Assembly: GCF_000281975.1 (NCBI RefSeq)
Contig: NZ_AKKE01000125.1
Location: forward strand, 1-64,000
Length of the DNA stretch: 64,000 nt
Direction of reading: 5' to 3'
Source of the DNA: Novosphingobium sp. AP12
GTDB lineage: Bacteria; Pseudomonadota; Alphaproteobacteria; Sphingomonadales; Sphingomonadaceae
Shown here: positions 42,419 to 52,055 of the stretch, in pieces
Position numbering within the stretch: the stretch's first letter is position 1
Layout: each line of letters starts with the position of its first letter
Program-made: the position numbers and the translations under genes
Notes under the pieces: generated by a model
Told to the model about the DNA's origin: nothing
Databases searched by the model: none
What the model saw: the letters and a program-made list of their open reading frames with translations, nothing else

Positions 42419-45226
42419 TTTATCCTGGAACCAAGTACGGTTCGTCCGTTCGTTGGCATCCTGATTTAGGTCCACCGCGCCCTGCACAGCGCTAGCCCGG
42501 TTTGTCTCGGATGCGGCACGTCTGCTTTCGATCGAGGCGCGTCCCTCGTTGATCGCTCCGGCCACCTCGCCTTGGAACTTGGCAAAACCGCTATCACCAC
42601 CCCCGCCATGGCGGCCGCCGCCGCCAGCGCCAAGGCTACCGCGAAGATCCGCTTCGCTGAAGTCGCTTGGCGCTTGGACCGATCCACGTAGCTCAGTAGG
42701 CGGTACGAGCTCATCACGGACTGGCTCCATGATGTGGTCGACGTAGTCCCTCGCAATACGATCAACGATCATATCGCGCGCGCTCATTTGGGTTGGGCTA
42801 AGGTCCTGAGCCTGTAGCGGCGGAGCTCCAAGCGCCCGGAACTCGGCGCTATTGGCGTATTCCTGATACCGGCTTGCCACGATCTGGGAAAGGTCCTGAC
42901 TGACTTGGACGCCGCCGCCCTCGCGCATAGTCCAGGTTGTCCCAAGCGACCGTGAGGCCTCCTCGATTTCGGCCAGTTGACGGTCAATCGAGCGGATTTC
43001 TTCGACCGTTTTGTCACGGAATGAGCGGCTTTCGGAATAGCCTTCGTTGCGGGAGAAATTGCCACTGCGAGAGTAGCCTTCTTCGTTCAGCCGGAAGTCC
43101 TGGCTATAATCCTCGCCTTGTTTGCTGGTTTCGCTCGAGTTGATATTGGAGCGGTCGCTTCGCGACTGATTTGACGTGTCGGAAAACACAACGCCATCCC
43201 AAGCGTCGGTCCCAATGCTTCCACTGACGTTTGCGTTGGCACCGCCTCCGGACGCGCCCTTACTGCCAGCGCGCCCTTTACCGCCGCCCCTCAACAGAGG
43301 AATGCCGCCACCCAGGTTCCATTGTGTGCTATCGCCGGCTTTATATTGCTCTTGTGAGGAACGGCTAGAATCTGTTCCTTGGGCGATATCCCGTCCAGAG
43401 CCAGTCTGATCGCCGGAGCCCTCAGATTTGCTATGGCTCTCGCCCCGGCTTGCAGTGTTGCCATGCCCCGAGGATCCCTCAGACCCGCTGGACGTACGGA
43501 AGCCGTTGCTTGAGCTAAAGCCCGCACGCTCCAACGCAGCGACGCGCTCCGACCTGGAGTTCGTAAGCGATGTTCGACGCGTCTCGAGCTCGGAAGCGGC
43601 CTTGCTGACTTCGGCCATGGTCGAGCGCGACACGCTGGGTGTGAAGCCAAGGCTGCTGATACCCGGCCGGCTGTCATAGACCACCGACCCGTCGGCGGTT
43701 TGCGCCGACTGTGTGCCGTTGTCGTTGACGAACGTCGAACGGCCAAAGCCGCCCGTGTACGCCGGCGCCGTGTTCCACTGATCGCGCTGAACCACATTAC
43801 CGGTGAGGTTCTGGTAGCTCTGGTTGCCGTAAGAGTAGTTGCCGGTGGTGCGCTCGATCGCCGCTGCCTCGGCCGCGGACTGCGCCGGGGCCAGCATCGA
43901 GGTTGCCTGGCTCGAAATGGTCATCGCGCCCTTGGCGAGACCGCCAGCTAGGAACGGGATCGACATCATCAGGAAGCCGGCGATCGTCGCCGTATCGGCG
44001 TTGACGGCATCGATGCCCTCGATCGTCGACATGGTGATGCCGCCGGGCGCGGTCGCCGCCATGGCAGACTCCTCGCGGCCCATGATGAACATATGCAGGA
44101 CCGCATACAGCGGCCCCCAGGCGGCGAGATAGAAGAACCCGGTCAGATAGCCCTTGAGCGCCCCGACGCCCGTTTGCGGCATGAGGAACAGCGGGAAAAT
44201 GACCGGGAACATCGCGTAGAACACCACCACCAAAACGATGTTGAGCAGCGGCACCCAGGTCATCGCCTGCTGCGAAATCGAGGTGTAAGTGTTCTTGGCC
44301 TGGGTCTCGGCGCGCATCATCGCGAAGGTATCGCCATCGGCCGAGGACAGGTTCGCACGCGCCTCGAGGAAGGCATCGGTAAGCGCGCGCTGCTGAAAGA
44401 TCTGGCCTGCGTTCTGGGTGCTACCGTGGAACTGCGCTGCCACTGCGGGCAGGTCGGCTTCTAGCTTGGCCTTGGCGGCGGCCTGAGTCAGGTTCGGGAA
44501 GAAGCTGGGCGCAATCTTACCGATCTCCTCGTCGGTCTTGGCCGGGATGCCCGCAGCGCCGGCAAGAGCGGTATAGGATGCGGCACAGGTGCGGATCTCG
44601 GTCGAACCGTCATCGTTCCAGTACGACATCGCCCGCGCCGGCGAGCCGGGGCCCATATCGGCCAGGATATCGTTCGAGTTCATGACGTCGTTCGGGTTCT
44701 TCTGGCCGAGCAGGAAATCGTAGAAGAGGCACTGCTTGAAATACTCGGTGAGGTTGGTCCTCACGCGCGGATCGCGGAATTTGAAGTCCCGCGTCTTGTC
44801 GTAGAGCCGGGAGCCGTAGATGATCCCGTTAGTACGATACTCGAGCGCATCGGGCATCACGAAGACGGTCTCGGCCTGCTGGGTCAGCCAGTCCCCGATC
44901 TGGCTCGTGAACGAGGCGATCGCTGCCAGACCAATCGGTACATTGGGAACGACGGCCGGCGCGAGCCCGGGGTTGATCCGGTCCGTGACCTTCACCTCGG
45001 TCGTGGGCACGATCAGCACGCCGTACATTAGCGTGGCTGAGAGGAACCAGTTGAGCCACGCTTTCCAGTTGAGGCTGAACGCCACCACCAGCAGCACGTA
45101 GGCCAGACCCATCACCATCGTGACCTGGATCAGCGAGCGGAAGCCCCCTCCCCCGGTCCAGGATGCAACAGCGTTCAGGACGTTGACGATGTACTCACCG
45201 CCGCCGATCGTGAAGACCTCAAGCAT
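42404..45226 (-). CDS. traG: F-type conjugation protein TraG
   Basis: In F-type systems TraG works in mating-pair stabilisation and, through its N-terminal half, pilus assembly; it sits in the inner membrane with a periplasmic C-terminal domain. This copy has 940 aa, near F TraG. Helices at about 30-75, 330-385 and 440-475 form the TraG N-terminal domain. From about 600 to 790 a Ser/Gly/Asn-rich low-complexity linker follows, then a charged C-terminal part. ATG 45226 has AGGA upstream; the open frame beyond it runs into traH. It is the last gene of the operon. Confidence 0.93.
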   Translation of the reverse strand: MLEVFTIGGGEYIVNVLNAVASWTGGGGFRSLIQVTMVMGLAYVLLVVAFSLNWKAWLNWFLSATLMYGVLIVPTTEVKVTDRINPGLAPAVVPNVPIGLAAIASFTSQIGDWLTQQAETVFVMPDALEYRTNGIIYGSRLYDKTRDFKFRDPRVRTNLTEYFKQCLFYDFLLGQKNPNDVMNSNDILADMGPGSPARAMSYWNDDGSTEIRTCAASYTALAGAAGIPAKTDEEIGKIAPSFFPNLTQAAAKAKLEADLPAVAAQFHGSTQNAGQIFQQRALTDAFLEARANLSSADGDTFAMMRAETQAKNTYTSISQQAMTWVPLLNIVLVVVFYAMFPVIFPLFLMPQTGVGALKGYLTGFFYLAAWGPLYAVLHMFIMGREESAMAATAPGGITMSTIEGIDAVNADTATIAGFLMMSIPFLAGGLAKGAMTISSQATSMLAPAQSAAEAAAIERTTGNYSYGNQSYQNLTGNVVQRDQWNTAPAYTGGFGRSTFVNDNGTQSAQTADGSVVYDSRPGISSLGFTPSVSRSTMAEVSKAASELETRRTSLTNSRSERVAALERAGFSSSNGFRTSSGSEGSSGHGNTASRGESHSKSEGSGDQTGSGRDIAQGTDSSRSSQEQYKAGDSTQWNLGGGIPLLRGGGKGRAGSKGASGGGANANVSGSIGTDAWDGVVFSDTSNQSRSDRSNINSSETSKQGEDYSQDFRLNEEGYSRSGNFSRNEGYSESRSFRDKTVEEIRSIDRQLAEIEEASRSLGTTWTMREGGGVQVSQDLSQIVASRYQEYANSAEFRALGAPPLQAQDLSPTQMSARDMIVDRIARDYVDHIMEPVRDELVPPTELRGSVQAPSDFSEADLRGSLGAGGGGRHGGGGDSGFAKFQGEVAGAINEGRASIESRRAASETNRASAVQGAVDLNQDANERTNRTWFQDKDRGR

Positions 45227-45236
45227 GGCAACTGTC

Positions 45237-46664
45237 CTAGTTGAGCCCTTGCGCCGTGGCGCCGGAACGGAAGGAGAGCGCGGCCGACATCTGGGGCGAT
45301 ATCGAGTTGCGCAGCGTGCGTTCGAGGAAGACCGCCCGATCGACATAGGTCTGCGTGCGGACAAGCCGCTCGTTGAGGCTGTAGCTATAGCCGTCGAGCA
45401 CCTTGCTGACGTTCTGGAGCTGGTCACGCCACTGCGCGAGCGTCGCCTTGTCCGCTTCGTTGAAGGAGCCCTGCCCCTTCTGCACGTAGCCGTAGAACTC
45501 CTGGACGATCTGCTCGAGCATATCGACCGCGACGATCTCGGCGAGCCCCTGGATGTCGGCCTGGCTCATGCCGCCCATCTGCGCCGCCGCGTTGACGGTG
45601 ATGATCTTGTAGAGCGGGACGCTGGTCCCGCCGAGGATTCCCACCTCTTCGGCCGAGAGTGCGTCGTTCGAGCGGACCTTGGTAGCCATTGAGCCGATCA
45701 GGGCGGCGACGCGGGGCTGCAGCGCCTGAGCCTGGCTGATGGTCACCGTGCCGCTTGGCGTCGGATTGAGGCAGTCCTCTGTCTCGTCGCACCGCAGGAC
45801 GTTCGTGTCAGACGTGCCGAGCAGCAGACCCTGGATGAGATCGCGGTTGCCCTGCCCGACATATTTTACAGTGCCGGTGCCCTCGTCGGAATCGGCGCGC
45901 TGGTAGATGATCGTACCCACGAGCGACATGAGATACTCCTTGAACTCGCGCGAGAACGAGGGGTAGCTCTTGTTCAGCATGTGCCAGCTGTAATTGTACG
46001 ACTTGGACGGGATCGTCTCATCGTCGTTTTTGCCCAGGATTTCGGTGCGCTCGCCCCCGGCGTTGCAATCCTGCCGCGCCTTGGCCCAGTCGGTCGCGAA
46101 GCCCTGCGAGTTGGCGATCGCCTTGCAGACCTCTGAATCCCGGCCCTGGCTTTCGCCCCACAGCCCGGCAACGAGCCCTTGCGCGGCCTCGCAGGACGAG
46201 ATGTTCATCTGGTTCAGCTTCTCGACCTTCTGCGCCATCTCCTCGATCGTCTGGGAGATCTGCGGGCTGATCGACTTGATCGCGAGCTGGAAGGCAAAGC
46301 CAAGCGCGTTGCTGGCGACGCCCTTGAGCATAGCAACGATCTGGTCGGTGTTGATGAACGAGAACGAGCCGCCGAAGATGTCGATGCCGCCGCAGCCGGC
46401 CTTGACGCTCGGCAACTGGATGTTGACCGGGTTGACCTGCTTGTTCTTGAACCGCGTCCACACCCCGCCGCCGGTGTAGTAGCCGGCTGACTGGCCTTCG
46501 AAGGCAGTCGGGCCATAGGCATTGCCGGCGCCGCCCATGTCGTTGAAGAAGTCGTTAAGCTCGCTGCCGACGTTGGCCTGTGCCTGGACTACCGCCAGCT
46601 GCGACACGGACAGCACGCTGAGCGCCAAGCCGAGGCGCTCACGCCAATTGAGGGATCGTGCCAT
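45237..46664 (-). CDS. traH: F-type pilus assembly protein TraH
   Basis: A periplasmic/outer-membrane-associated protein needed for F-pilus assembly. 475 aa with a signal peptide (about 1-30). The family-typical N-terminal NDFFNDMGGAGNAYGPTAFEGQSAGYY-type region and GCGGIDIFGGSFSFINTDQI are clear, and paired cysteines (NISSCEAAQG, ETEDC) need disulfide formation. The ATG overlaps the traF stop as TGATG. Confidence 0.95.
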   Translation of the reverse strand: MARSLNWRERLGLALSVLSVSQLAVVQAQANVGSELNDFFNDMGGAGNAYGPTAFEGQSAGYYTGGGVWTRFKNKQVNPVNIQLPSVKAGCGGIDIFGGSFSFINTDQIVAMLKGVASNALGFAFQLAIKSISPQISQTIEEMAQKVEKLNQMNISSCEAAQGLVAGLWGESQGRDSEVCKAIANSQGFATDWAKARQDCNAGGERTEILGKNDDETIPSKSYNYSWHMLNKSYPSFSREFKEYLMSLVGTIIYQRADSDEGTGTVKYVGQGNRDLIQGLLLGTSDTNVLRCDETEDCLNPTPSGTVTISQAQALQPRVAALIGSMATKVRSNDALSAEEVGILGGTSVPLYKIITVNAAAQMGGMSQADIQGLAEIVAVDMLEQIVQEFYGYVQKGQGSFNEADKATLAQWRDQLQNVSKVLDGYSYSLNERLVRTQTYVDRAVFLERTLRNSISPQMSAALSFRSGATAQGLN

Positions 46665-47518
46665 CAGTAGTCACTCCCGGGTTCAGTCTGCGTCAGCGTG
46701 AAGATACGATCCATGACCTCGTCAGCCGCCATGAGGCCGTAGCCGATCGGGATCGGCTGCTTGGTCTGGGTGTCGAACAGCACCAGCGCCGGCACCTGGT
46801 TGCCGGTCAGGCCCATGCGTTGATACTGGCCGGTGTTGACGGCAAAGCGCGGAAACGCTTCGTTACCGCCGCCGTCCATCGAGACAGCAAGGACTTCAAG
46901 GCCGTACTGGTCCGAGATCGAGCGCACGATCGGGCTGAAGACGCGGCAGGCCGAGCAGTTCGACGAGTAGAAGTAGAACACCCCGTAGCGCTGCGAGAGC
47001 CCCTGCATCGTCGACGACTTCGCGGCCTTGCGATCGGTCATCCACGTCTGCTTGCCGAGCGAGTTGATCGGCCGCTCCAGCGTATAGTCCAGATCAGGGT
47101 TCTGCCACACCGTGCGGCCCCAGACGTCGGCGAAGGTCGACGCACGATCGAGTTGCTCGCGCTGGAAGCGCATGTAGGAGGCGAGATTCTCCGACGTCGG
47201 CTCCAGGATCGCGCGCGCCTTCAACTCGTCCAACTGCTCGCTGATCGCTGCCAGCTGCTTGGCCGCGGGCACTGCCGGCGTGGCAGGCTTGCCCTTTGCC
47301 ATTTCGCGCGCCTTGTCCGGATCGCAATAGAACCAGCTGCCAAGCTTGCGTTGCTCGCAGTAGAAAGCATCACGCGGGGTGAGTGCGGAAGTGGGGGTGA
47401 ACGCTGCGGTGGTGGGTGCCGTCGCGGGTTGGGTGTCCTGAGCCGCCGCTGCAATCGGGGTTATGGTCTGGGCTACGAGGGCGAGAACTGCAGGGAACGC
47501 ATAGCCAATCTTACGCAT
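46664..47518 (-). CDS. traF: F-type conjugation protein TraF (thioredoxin-fold)
   Basis: A periplasmic protein with a C-terminal thioredoxin-like domain. The 284-aa sequence has a signal peptide, the family block YCEQRKLGSWFYCDP and, near residue 188, a CSAC redox motif. F-plasmid TraF lacks such a motif whereas TrbB has one, so this protein may cover both roles: pilus assembly and disulfide handling of TraH/TraU/TraN. It overlaps both neighbours. Confidence 0.92.
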   Translation of the reverse strand: MRKIGYAFPAVLALVAQTITPIAAAAQDTQPATAPTTAAFTPTSALTPRDAFYCEQRKLGSWFYCDPDKAREMAKGKPATPAVPAAKQLAAISEQLDELKARAILEPTSENLASYMRFQREQLDRASTFADVWGRTVWQNPDLDYTLERPINSLGKQTWMTDRKAAKSSTMQGLSQRYGVFYFYSSNCSACRVFSPIVRSISDQYGLEVLAVSMDGGGNEAFPRFAVNTGQYQRMGLTGNQVPALVLFDTQTKQPIPIGYGLMAADEVMDRIFTLTQTEPGSDY

Positions 47519-47885
47519 GGCCAGACTCCTTGGTGAGGTTTAGCAGAGCGAGGATCATGGAGGGGTTGAGAAGGCCGAGACCGCGATCGATCATGCGGAT
47601 GCAGCCGCCATAGAGAGTGGTAACGGCGTTGATGCCGTCGGGCGTCAGGCCGTAGCCACACAGTGCTTCGTCGCCGCGGCGCACGATGCCGCGCTCGACC
47701 ATGCTGTCGAGCGCGGCCGACACGTCGGGAACACGAACCTGGCGCAGGAACCAGTCCGAAAGGATCTCCTGCAGATCCTCGTCGTTGGTGATGACCTGGC
47801 GCGAGATGGCACTGGCAACCGCGAGTTCGAAGACGCTAAGGTCCGGAACACGGCGGTCGGCATGGATTTGAATGACGTCGCTCAT
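47511..47885 (-). CDS. Conserved small protein of unknown function inside the tra operon
   Basis: A 124-aa soluble protein lying between traN and traF and overlapping both (TAATG at its start; 8 bases at its end). The segment LQEILSDWFLRQVRVPDVSAALDSMVERGIVRRGDE resembles a winged-helix fold, followed by GYGLTPDGINAV, a pattern typical of MarR/PadR-like wing regions. F has no counterpart here. A regulator of the operon or a cytoplasmic assembly factor are both possible. Confidence 0.65.
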   Translation of the reverse strand: MSDVIQIHADRRVPDLSVFELAVASAISRQVITNDEDLQEILSDWFLRQVRVPDVSAALDSMVERGIVRRGDEALCGYGLTPDGINAVTTLYGGCIRMIDRGLGLLNPSMILALLNLTKESGHA

Positions 47886-49717
47886 TAGTTTCCCGTGCCC
47901 CCGTGAAGCCGATAGTATTCGTCGATCTTGTCCTGGATCTCGATCGAGGTCTGGACTTCATCTGGCACCTTCGCGGCGTCGATGAACTCCGAGTAGACCT
48001 CGGTGAAATCCATCTTGGACAGGTCGAGTCTCTGGAATTCCTCGATCAGGAAGCCCTTGCAGTCCGGCTCCTTGGCCTTGCCCCAGGACTTGCCGATCTG
48101 GGCACGGCCCTGCTCCTGCAGGATGCGGCTGAGCTTGCTCTCGAAGCAGCAGTAGTTCTTGCGCTTGGAAGTGCAGACGCCCAGCACCTTGTCCGAGCAG
48201 TAGGTGCCGACGTAGTGGCACAGACCCATGCGATCCTTGACGTCGAGCATCATCTCCTCGCTGTCACAAAGGAACATGGTCAGAAACGGTGTCGCTAGCG
48301 CGGCGATCGCGGCAGGACCGCTGGCGATCGCCGCGGCGCCGGCTGCCGTTGTCAGCAAGCCCGACGTTTTGCCGGCGCAGCAGTTGACCAGACCGAACAC
48401 CGGCTTGTGGCAGCCGGCCTTCTCGCCATTGAACAGGGTCATCGTTTCCGGATCGAAGTGATCACGCACGTTCCCCATGGTCTGGACCGCGACCATCGCA
48501 TCCTTGAACTCGGTCGAGGCCTCGCGCTCGACCTGGGTGCACTCGCCGTTGATGCAGTAGAGATCCCCGCCGCAGATCGAGCCGCCTGGCTCACCAGTTC
48601 CGGTATCGGGCGTCTTGCAGGCATAGACCTTGTCAAAGACGTTGCACGAGCCGTCCTCGTTCTCGCTTAGGCACTCGTTATGGTCGAAGTGGCACTCCGG
48701 CTTCTTGTCCAGCTCGCTGCAATCGTTGGCCGGGCGACGCTCGGTGCACTGGAACGTGCGTGACCAGGCCCAGCACGGCTGCGTGACCGGTATGCCGTCG
48801 ATCACGCGGGTGACCGGATCGCTGTCGGTGCAAACCTCGGCACCCTGCTCAACGCACTGCGCGCTTGACGCGTAGGAGCAGGCCGCCACGTTGCGGGTGA
48901 CGATCGGCGGACTGATCGTCTCGGATTTTGATGACCAATATGTGCCTGTCGCTGGATCAATCCCGGTGAATACACCGGCCATTGTCCCCGACAGCCCACT
49001 AAGCTCCTTAGTGCACTCGAATATTTCTGGTGAGTAAGCCGTATCCTTGCAGTCCTTCGTTGGCGAGTACCCGTAACGCTTGAGCTCGGAGCAGTAACCA
49101 AACGTACCTTTGCTCTTGCAAGTACCATCAGCAATGGCCGCGCCGAACCCTCCCCGGGCAACATACGGCCCGCTGGTCGAGGTATAGTAAATCCAGGTGC
49201 TCACCCGGTCGAACCGCACGTTCAGCGAGGACGTGCAGGTCTGCTGTTGCTGGAACAGCTGGTCCCCCTGGTTGCAGGTCTCATAATACGTGGAGCCTGC
49301 CGCGCCAGAGGTGGGCAGCGGCTCACATGCTGCCGCCGAGCCCCCGACACCCATGCCCGCACCGAGGAAACTCTCCGGAGTGTCCTCGATCGTTTTGGCG
49401 GCCGAGAGATCGATTGTGGAGGGATCGAACTCGGGCCGGGTCGGATCGATCACGACGCTATAATTCGGATCACTGTAGCGGGCGTTCACACCCGCGTCGG
49501 TCAGCGCCTCATCGTCGTCGAGGTACTTCGACGCATCGATGTCGGTTCCGCCATAGCCCGGTACGCTGTTCTCCGCCCCGCTCTGCAGAATCGTGGTGGC
49601 CGAACCCTCGCGCACGGACTTGGCGAGGTCCTCGCCCTGCTTCGCCGTCTCCGACTGCGCCAGCGCAGGAGACGAGAACACGCATCCCACCATCAAGAAG
49701 GGCAGCCACAACTTCAC
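47885..49717 (-). CDS. traN: F-type mating-pair stabilisation protein TraN
   Basis: A large cysteine-rich outer-membrane adhesin that contacts the recipient cell. Mature TraN here has about thirty cysteines across roughly 590 residues, many in the C-terminal half (LCHYVGTYCSDKVLGVC, NYCCFESKLSRILQEQGR), which is the conserved TraN region. The start is GTG 49717, overlapping the trbC stop as GTGA and followed by a signal peptide (KLWLPFLMVGCVFSSPALA). The N-terminal 150 residues are less conserved, as expected for receptor choice. Confidence 0.93.
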   Translation of the reverse strand: MKLWLPFLMVGCVFSSPALAQSETAKQGEDLAKSVREGSATTILQSGAENSVPGYGGTDIDASKYLDDDEALTDAGVNARYSDPNYSVVIDPTRPEFDPSTIDLSAAKTIEDTPESFLGAGMGVGGSAAACEPLPTSGAAGSTYYETCNQGDQLFQQQQTCTSSLNVRFDRVSTWIYYTSTSGPYVARGGFGAAIADGTCKSKGTFGYCSELKRYGYSPTKDCKDTAYSPEIFECTKELSGLSGTMAGVFTGIDPATGTYWSSKSETISPPIVTRNVAACSYASSAQCVEQGAEVCTDSDPVTRVIDGIPVTQPCWAWSRTFQCTERRPANDCSELDKKPECHFDHNECLSENEDGSCNVFDKVYACKTPDTGTGEPGGSICGGDLYCINGECTQVEREASTEFKDAMVAVQTMGNVRDHFDPETMTLFNGEKAGCHKPVFGLVNCCAGKTSGLLTTAAGAAAIASGPAAIAALATPFLTMFLCDSEEMMLDVKDRMGLCHYVGTYCSDKVLGVCTSKRKNYCCFESKLSRILQEQGRAQIGKSWGKAKEPDCKGFLIEEFQRLDLSKMDFTEVYSEFIDAAKVPDEVQTSIEIQDKIDEYYRLHGGTGN

Positions 49718-50460
49718 GGACGCTTCACCAGGTTGGCCAGCGCGACGCGAGAGGCAGGCGCACCAGGCCCCTTCCCTTCCGCGAATGTCTGCAGCGCGTA
49801 GCTGAGCGTCACGTTGCCGGTGATCCGATCGTGCGGCGGCGGCGGCGTGACGCAGTCGAGCTGGTCGCACGGCTCGAAGCTGCCCGAGGCGGCCACGATC
49901 GTGGGCACCCGGTCGATCTTGAACGCGCGGAACAAGCGCGGATCGATCGTGATGTTGGGCGCGTCCTTTTGGTCGACCGCCTTGGCGAGCAGCTGCACGA
50001 ACGGCTTGGCGCCGCCTTGCGAGAAGCCGCGAAATACGATGACGCCGCCGGCGCGGGTCGTATCGAGGATCGTGCGGCGCAGCGATTCCTCGGGCATCGA
50101 CAGGCTGACAAAGGCGATAACCAGCGGCGTCGACTTGGGCCCCGCGAGATTGCCTTTGGCGCCGGCGACCATGGCGTCGAAATCGATCGGGCCATCCTTG
50201 CTGCCGCCGGCGATGCCAGAAACGTCGAGGTCGGCAATCCGGTCGTAGGCATCGTCGACGACAGCCTGCGCCGCCTTGGCCTGAGGCTCGCCCTGCCCTT
50301 TGACGAAATCGACCAGCGCCTGCGCGTCTTCCTGAGCGGCCTCGCCGCGCTTCTCGACGCCTTGCAGATCGAGGCCCTCGATCGTCTGCGCCAGTGCCGC
50401 GCTGACGAGCCCTACAGACAGGACGCCGATCGCGGCCAGGAACGAAGATCGCATCGTCAT
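49714..50460 (-). CDS. trbC: F-type pilin assembly protein TrbC
   Basis: A periplasmic protein needed for F-pilus assembly. 248 aa with a signal peptide (about 1-25), and the TrbC domain is visible as VIAFVSLSMPEESLRR and VIVFRGFSQGG, followed by IDPRLFRAFKIDRVPTIV. This is a thioredoxin-like fold with a CDQLDC pair. ATG 50460 overlaps the upstream 56-codon gene as ATGA; the open frame upstream to 50538 belongs to that gene's region. Confidence 0.92.
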   Translation of the reverse strand: MTMRSSFLAAIGVLSVGLVSAALAQTIEGLDLQGVEKRGEAAQEDAQALVDFVKGQGEPQAKAAQAVVDDAYDRIADLDVSGIAGGSKDGPIDFDAMVAGAKGNLAGPKSTPLVIAFVSLSMPEESLRRTILDTTRAGGVIVFRGFSQGGAKPFVQLLAKAVDQKDAPNITIDPRLFRAFKIDRVPTIVAASGSFEPCDQLDCVTPPPPHDRITGNVTLSYALQTFAEGKGPGAPASRVALANLVKRP

Positions 50461-50627
50461 GGCCGCACCTTCTCCATTTCGGCTTCCATCTTCCTCATCC
50501 AGGCTGCGTCCTTTGCCGCCTCTTCGGAGGTCGCCCACCGGTGCTCAGCGGCATCAAAGAACGTGTAGGCAGCGGCTGTCAGGCCAAGGATGAGAACCCA
50601 AACAGCAATGGTTTTCCACGTGCTCAT
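50457..50627 (-). CDS. Small single-helix membrane protein in the tra operon (56 aa)
   Basis: A 56-aa protein with one N-terminal transmembrane helix (about 6-24, IAVWVLILGLTAAAYTFF) and a charged tail (EEAAKDAAWMRKMEAEMEKV) able to form a helix. It overlaps the next gene (trbC) and the previous small gene, each by four ATGA bases, which strongly supports real translation. It may be the positional counterpart of small F genes such as trbE; no sequence match is claimed. Confidence 0.75.
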   Translation of the reverse strand: MSTWKTIAVWVLILGLTAAAYTFFDAAEHRWATSEEAAKDAAWMRKMEAEMEKVRP

Positions 50628-50770
50628 GCCGCGCCTCCGAGTGCGACGCCGGTCAAGTCCACCACGAACTCGACGACGCTGACAGCTATTCCCACCGCCG
50701 CCAGGACCATGCCTGCGGCTTGCAACCAGATCGCAAGAGGCGGGGGCGAGAGTTGGGACCCTTCCGCCAT
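50624..50770 (-). CDS. Very small membrane protein in the tra operon (48 aa)
   Basis: ATG 50770 to TGA 50624-50626 encodes 48 aa beginning MAEGSQLSPPPLAIWLQAAG and continuing into a hydrophobic helix (MVLAAVGIAVSVVEFVVDL). Its ATG overlaps the traU stop (TGATG) and its stop overlaps the next small gene (ATGA). It is easily missed by length cut-offs. The unbroken chain of overlaps from traU to trbC supports it. Confidence 0.72.
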   Translation of the reverse strand: MAEGSQLSPPPLAIWLQAAGMVLAAVGIAVSVVEFVVDLTGVALGGAA

Positions 50771-51777
50771 CACAGCGCACAACAGTTACGCTTGCGCCAG
50801 AGGAGGAAGCCCATGTCCTCGCCCTTCACCGGGTACGTGCGCGCGGCGCGTGGAAGCAGGACCGAGCCGCCGATCGGCGAGCAGGACTCGCGTCCCGACA
50901 CCATCGGCGTCGGATTGACCTGCTGCAGGCGGTACTGGCTCTTCTTGAGGATAGGCATGACGTACTTGCCGCACAGGGCCTTGGAGCCCATCGTGCCCCA
51001 CCCCAGCGCCTGCCGATGCATCTTATAGACCATCCGCTCGGCCGCGAGCCGGCCCGATTGCGTCATTCCGGTGCTGGCACCAATGTTGCCGTTCAAGGGG
51101 TACATCGAGCCCTGGCACCCAGAGCACCAGAACAGCTCGTTGAGCGGCAGCGCGGCCGTTGCCGCGACACAGTCCGCGGCACAGGCCGCCTGCGCCAGCG
51201 GGTTGGCGAAGATCAACGCTTCGGGATTGATGAGCGTCGTAAGTGCATCGTCCTGCCACAGCGGGTCGATCTCGGTCATGTAGGCAACGTCGAAGCTGGC
51301 CTGCTCGAAGCACAGGAAGTCGGTCAGGATCTCCATCCAGTAGAGCAGCGGATAGACGTAGTAGTGGACGTGGTACTTGGCGGTGTCGGTGCCCCCATTC
51401 GAGCCTGTGTTGGCGGCATAGCCGCCCCCCATCGACAGGCCCGGGTTGAGCTTGATCCCGCCAAGGTTGGGGAAGCAGAACGGCTTGGTGGTGACGTCGA
51501 TAAGTCGCGCGGGCTCCCAGAAGCCCATCTCGATCCCGATGCGCGGAATAGGCGAGCCGCACAGGCAGATGGGGGAGTCCGGATTGTTGGTGTCAGCGCG
51601 AGAGGAGGGCCAGATCTTGAGGCCGCCGACCGAGAGCGGGAACATGCAGCCCCAGCAAACGTCGGTGATCGGATTGACAAAGCTCCCTGAACAAGCGGCG
51701 GTAGGAACTTGCGCCTTCGCCACGCCCGGCATGAACAGGAACAACCCAAAGAGGATCTGGAGCACCCACTTGTTCAT
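50770..51777 (-). CDS. traU: F-type conjugation protein TraU
   Basis: A periplasmic cysteine-rich protein needed for DNA transfer and pilus assembly. 335 aa with a signal peptide (about 1-22). The conserved blocks ITDVCWGCMFPLSVGG, CLCGSPIPRIGIEMGFWEPARL and LFWCSGCQGSMYPLNG are diagnostic. It is coupled to the preceding 93-codon gene (ATGA) and the following 48-codon gene (TGATG). Confidence 0.96.
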   Translation of the reverse strand: MNKWVLQILFGLFLFMPGVAKAQVPTAACSGSFVNPITDVCWGCMFPLSVGGLKIWPSSRADTNNPDSPICLCGSPIPRIGIEMGFWEPARLIDVTTKPFCFPNLGGIKLNPGLSMGGGYAANTGSNGGTDTAKYHVHYYVYPLLYWMEILTDFLCFEQASFDVAYMTEIDPLWQDDALTTLINPEALIFANPLAQAACAADCVAATAALPLNELFWCSGCQGSMYPLNGNIGASTGMTQSGRLAAERMVYKMHRQALGWGTMGSKALCGKYVMPILKKSQYRLQQVNPTPMVSGRESCSPIGGSVLLPRAARTYPVKGEDMGFLLWRKRNCCAL

Positions 51778-52055
51778 GGCAGACCATCCCCGTCATCGTC
51801 GGTCATCCGCGACATCAGGTAGTCGTCGTCCGCCGTGTTCTTGGCGCGCATCCAGAAGATGCCTTGCACGGCGATGAAGACTGCCAGACCCCCAAACACA
51901 CCGAGTGCCACCCGGCCGGCGATCACGGGCCAGAACGCCGTCATGGCGCCGAGGGCGACAAGCGCCACGATTAGCCTGACGCGGGCGGCGCGCAGCGCGG
52001 CGGTTTCGGGCGCGGCCATGGGCGCGGGCATGTGCTTTTCGAGCCAGGGGTTCAT
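51774..52055 (-). CDS. Small membrane protein of unknown function between traW and traU
   Basis: A 93-aa protein with two helices (about 27-46 and 50-68) and an acidic C-terminus (DDDYLMSRMTDDDGDGLP). It overlaps traW and traU by four bases each. F has no gene here. The coupling implies a stoichiometric, possibly structural, role at the inner membrane. Confidence 0.68.
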   Translation of the reverse strand: MNPWLEKHMPAPMAAPETAALRAARVRLIVALVALGAMTAFWPVIAGRVALGVFGGLAVFIAVQGIFWMRAKNTADDDYLMSRMTDDDGDGLP

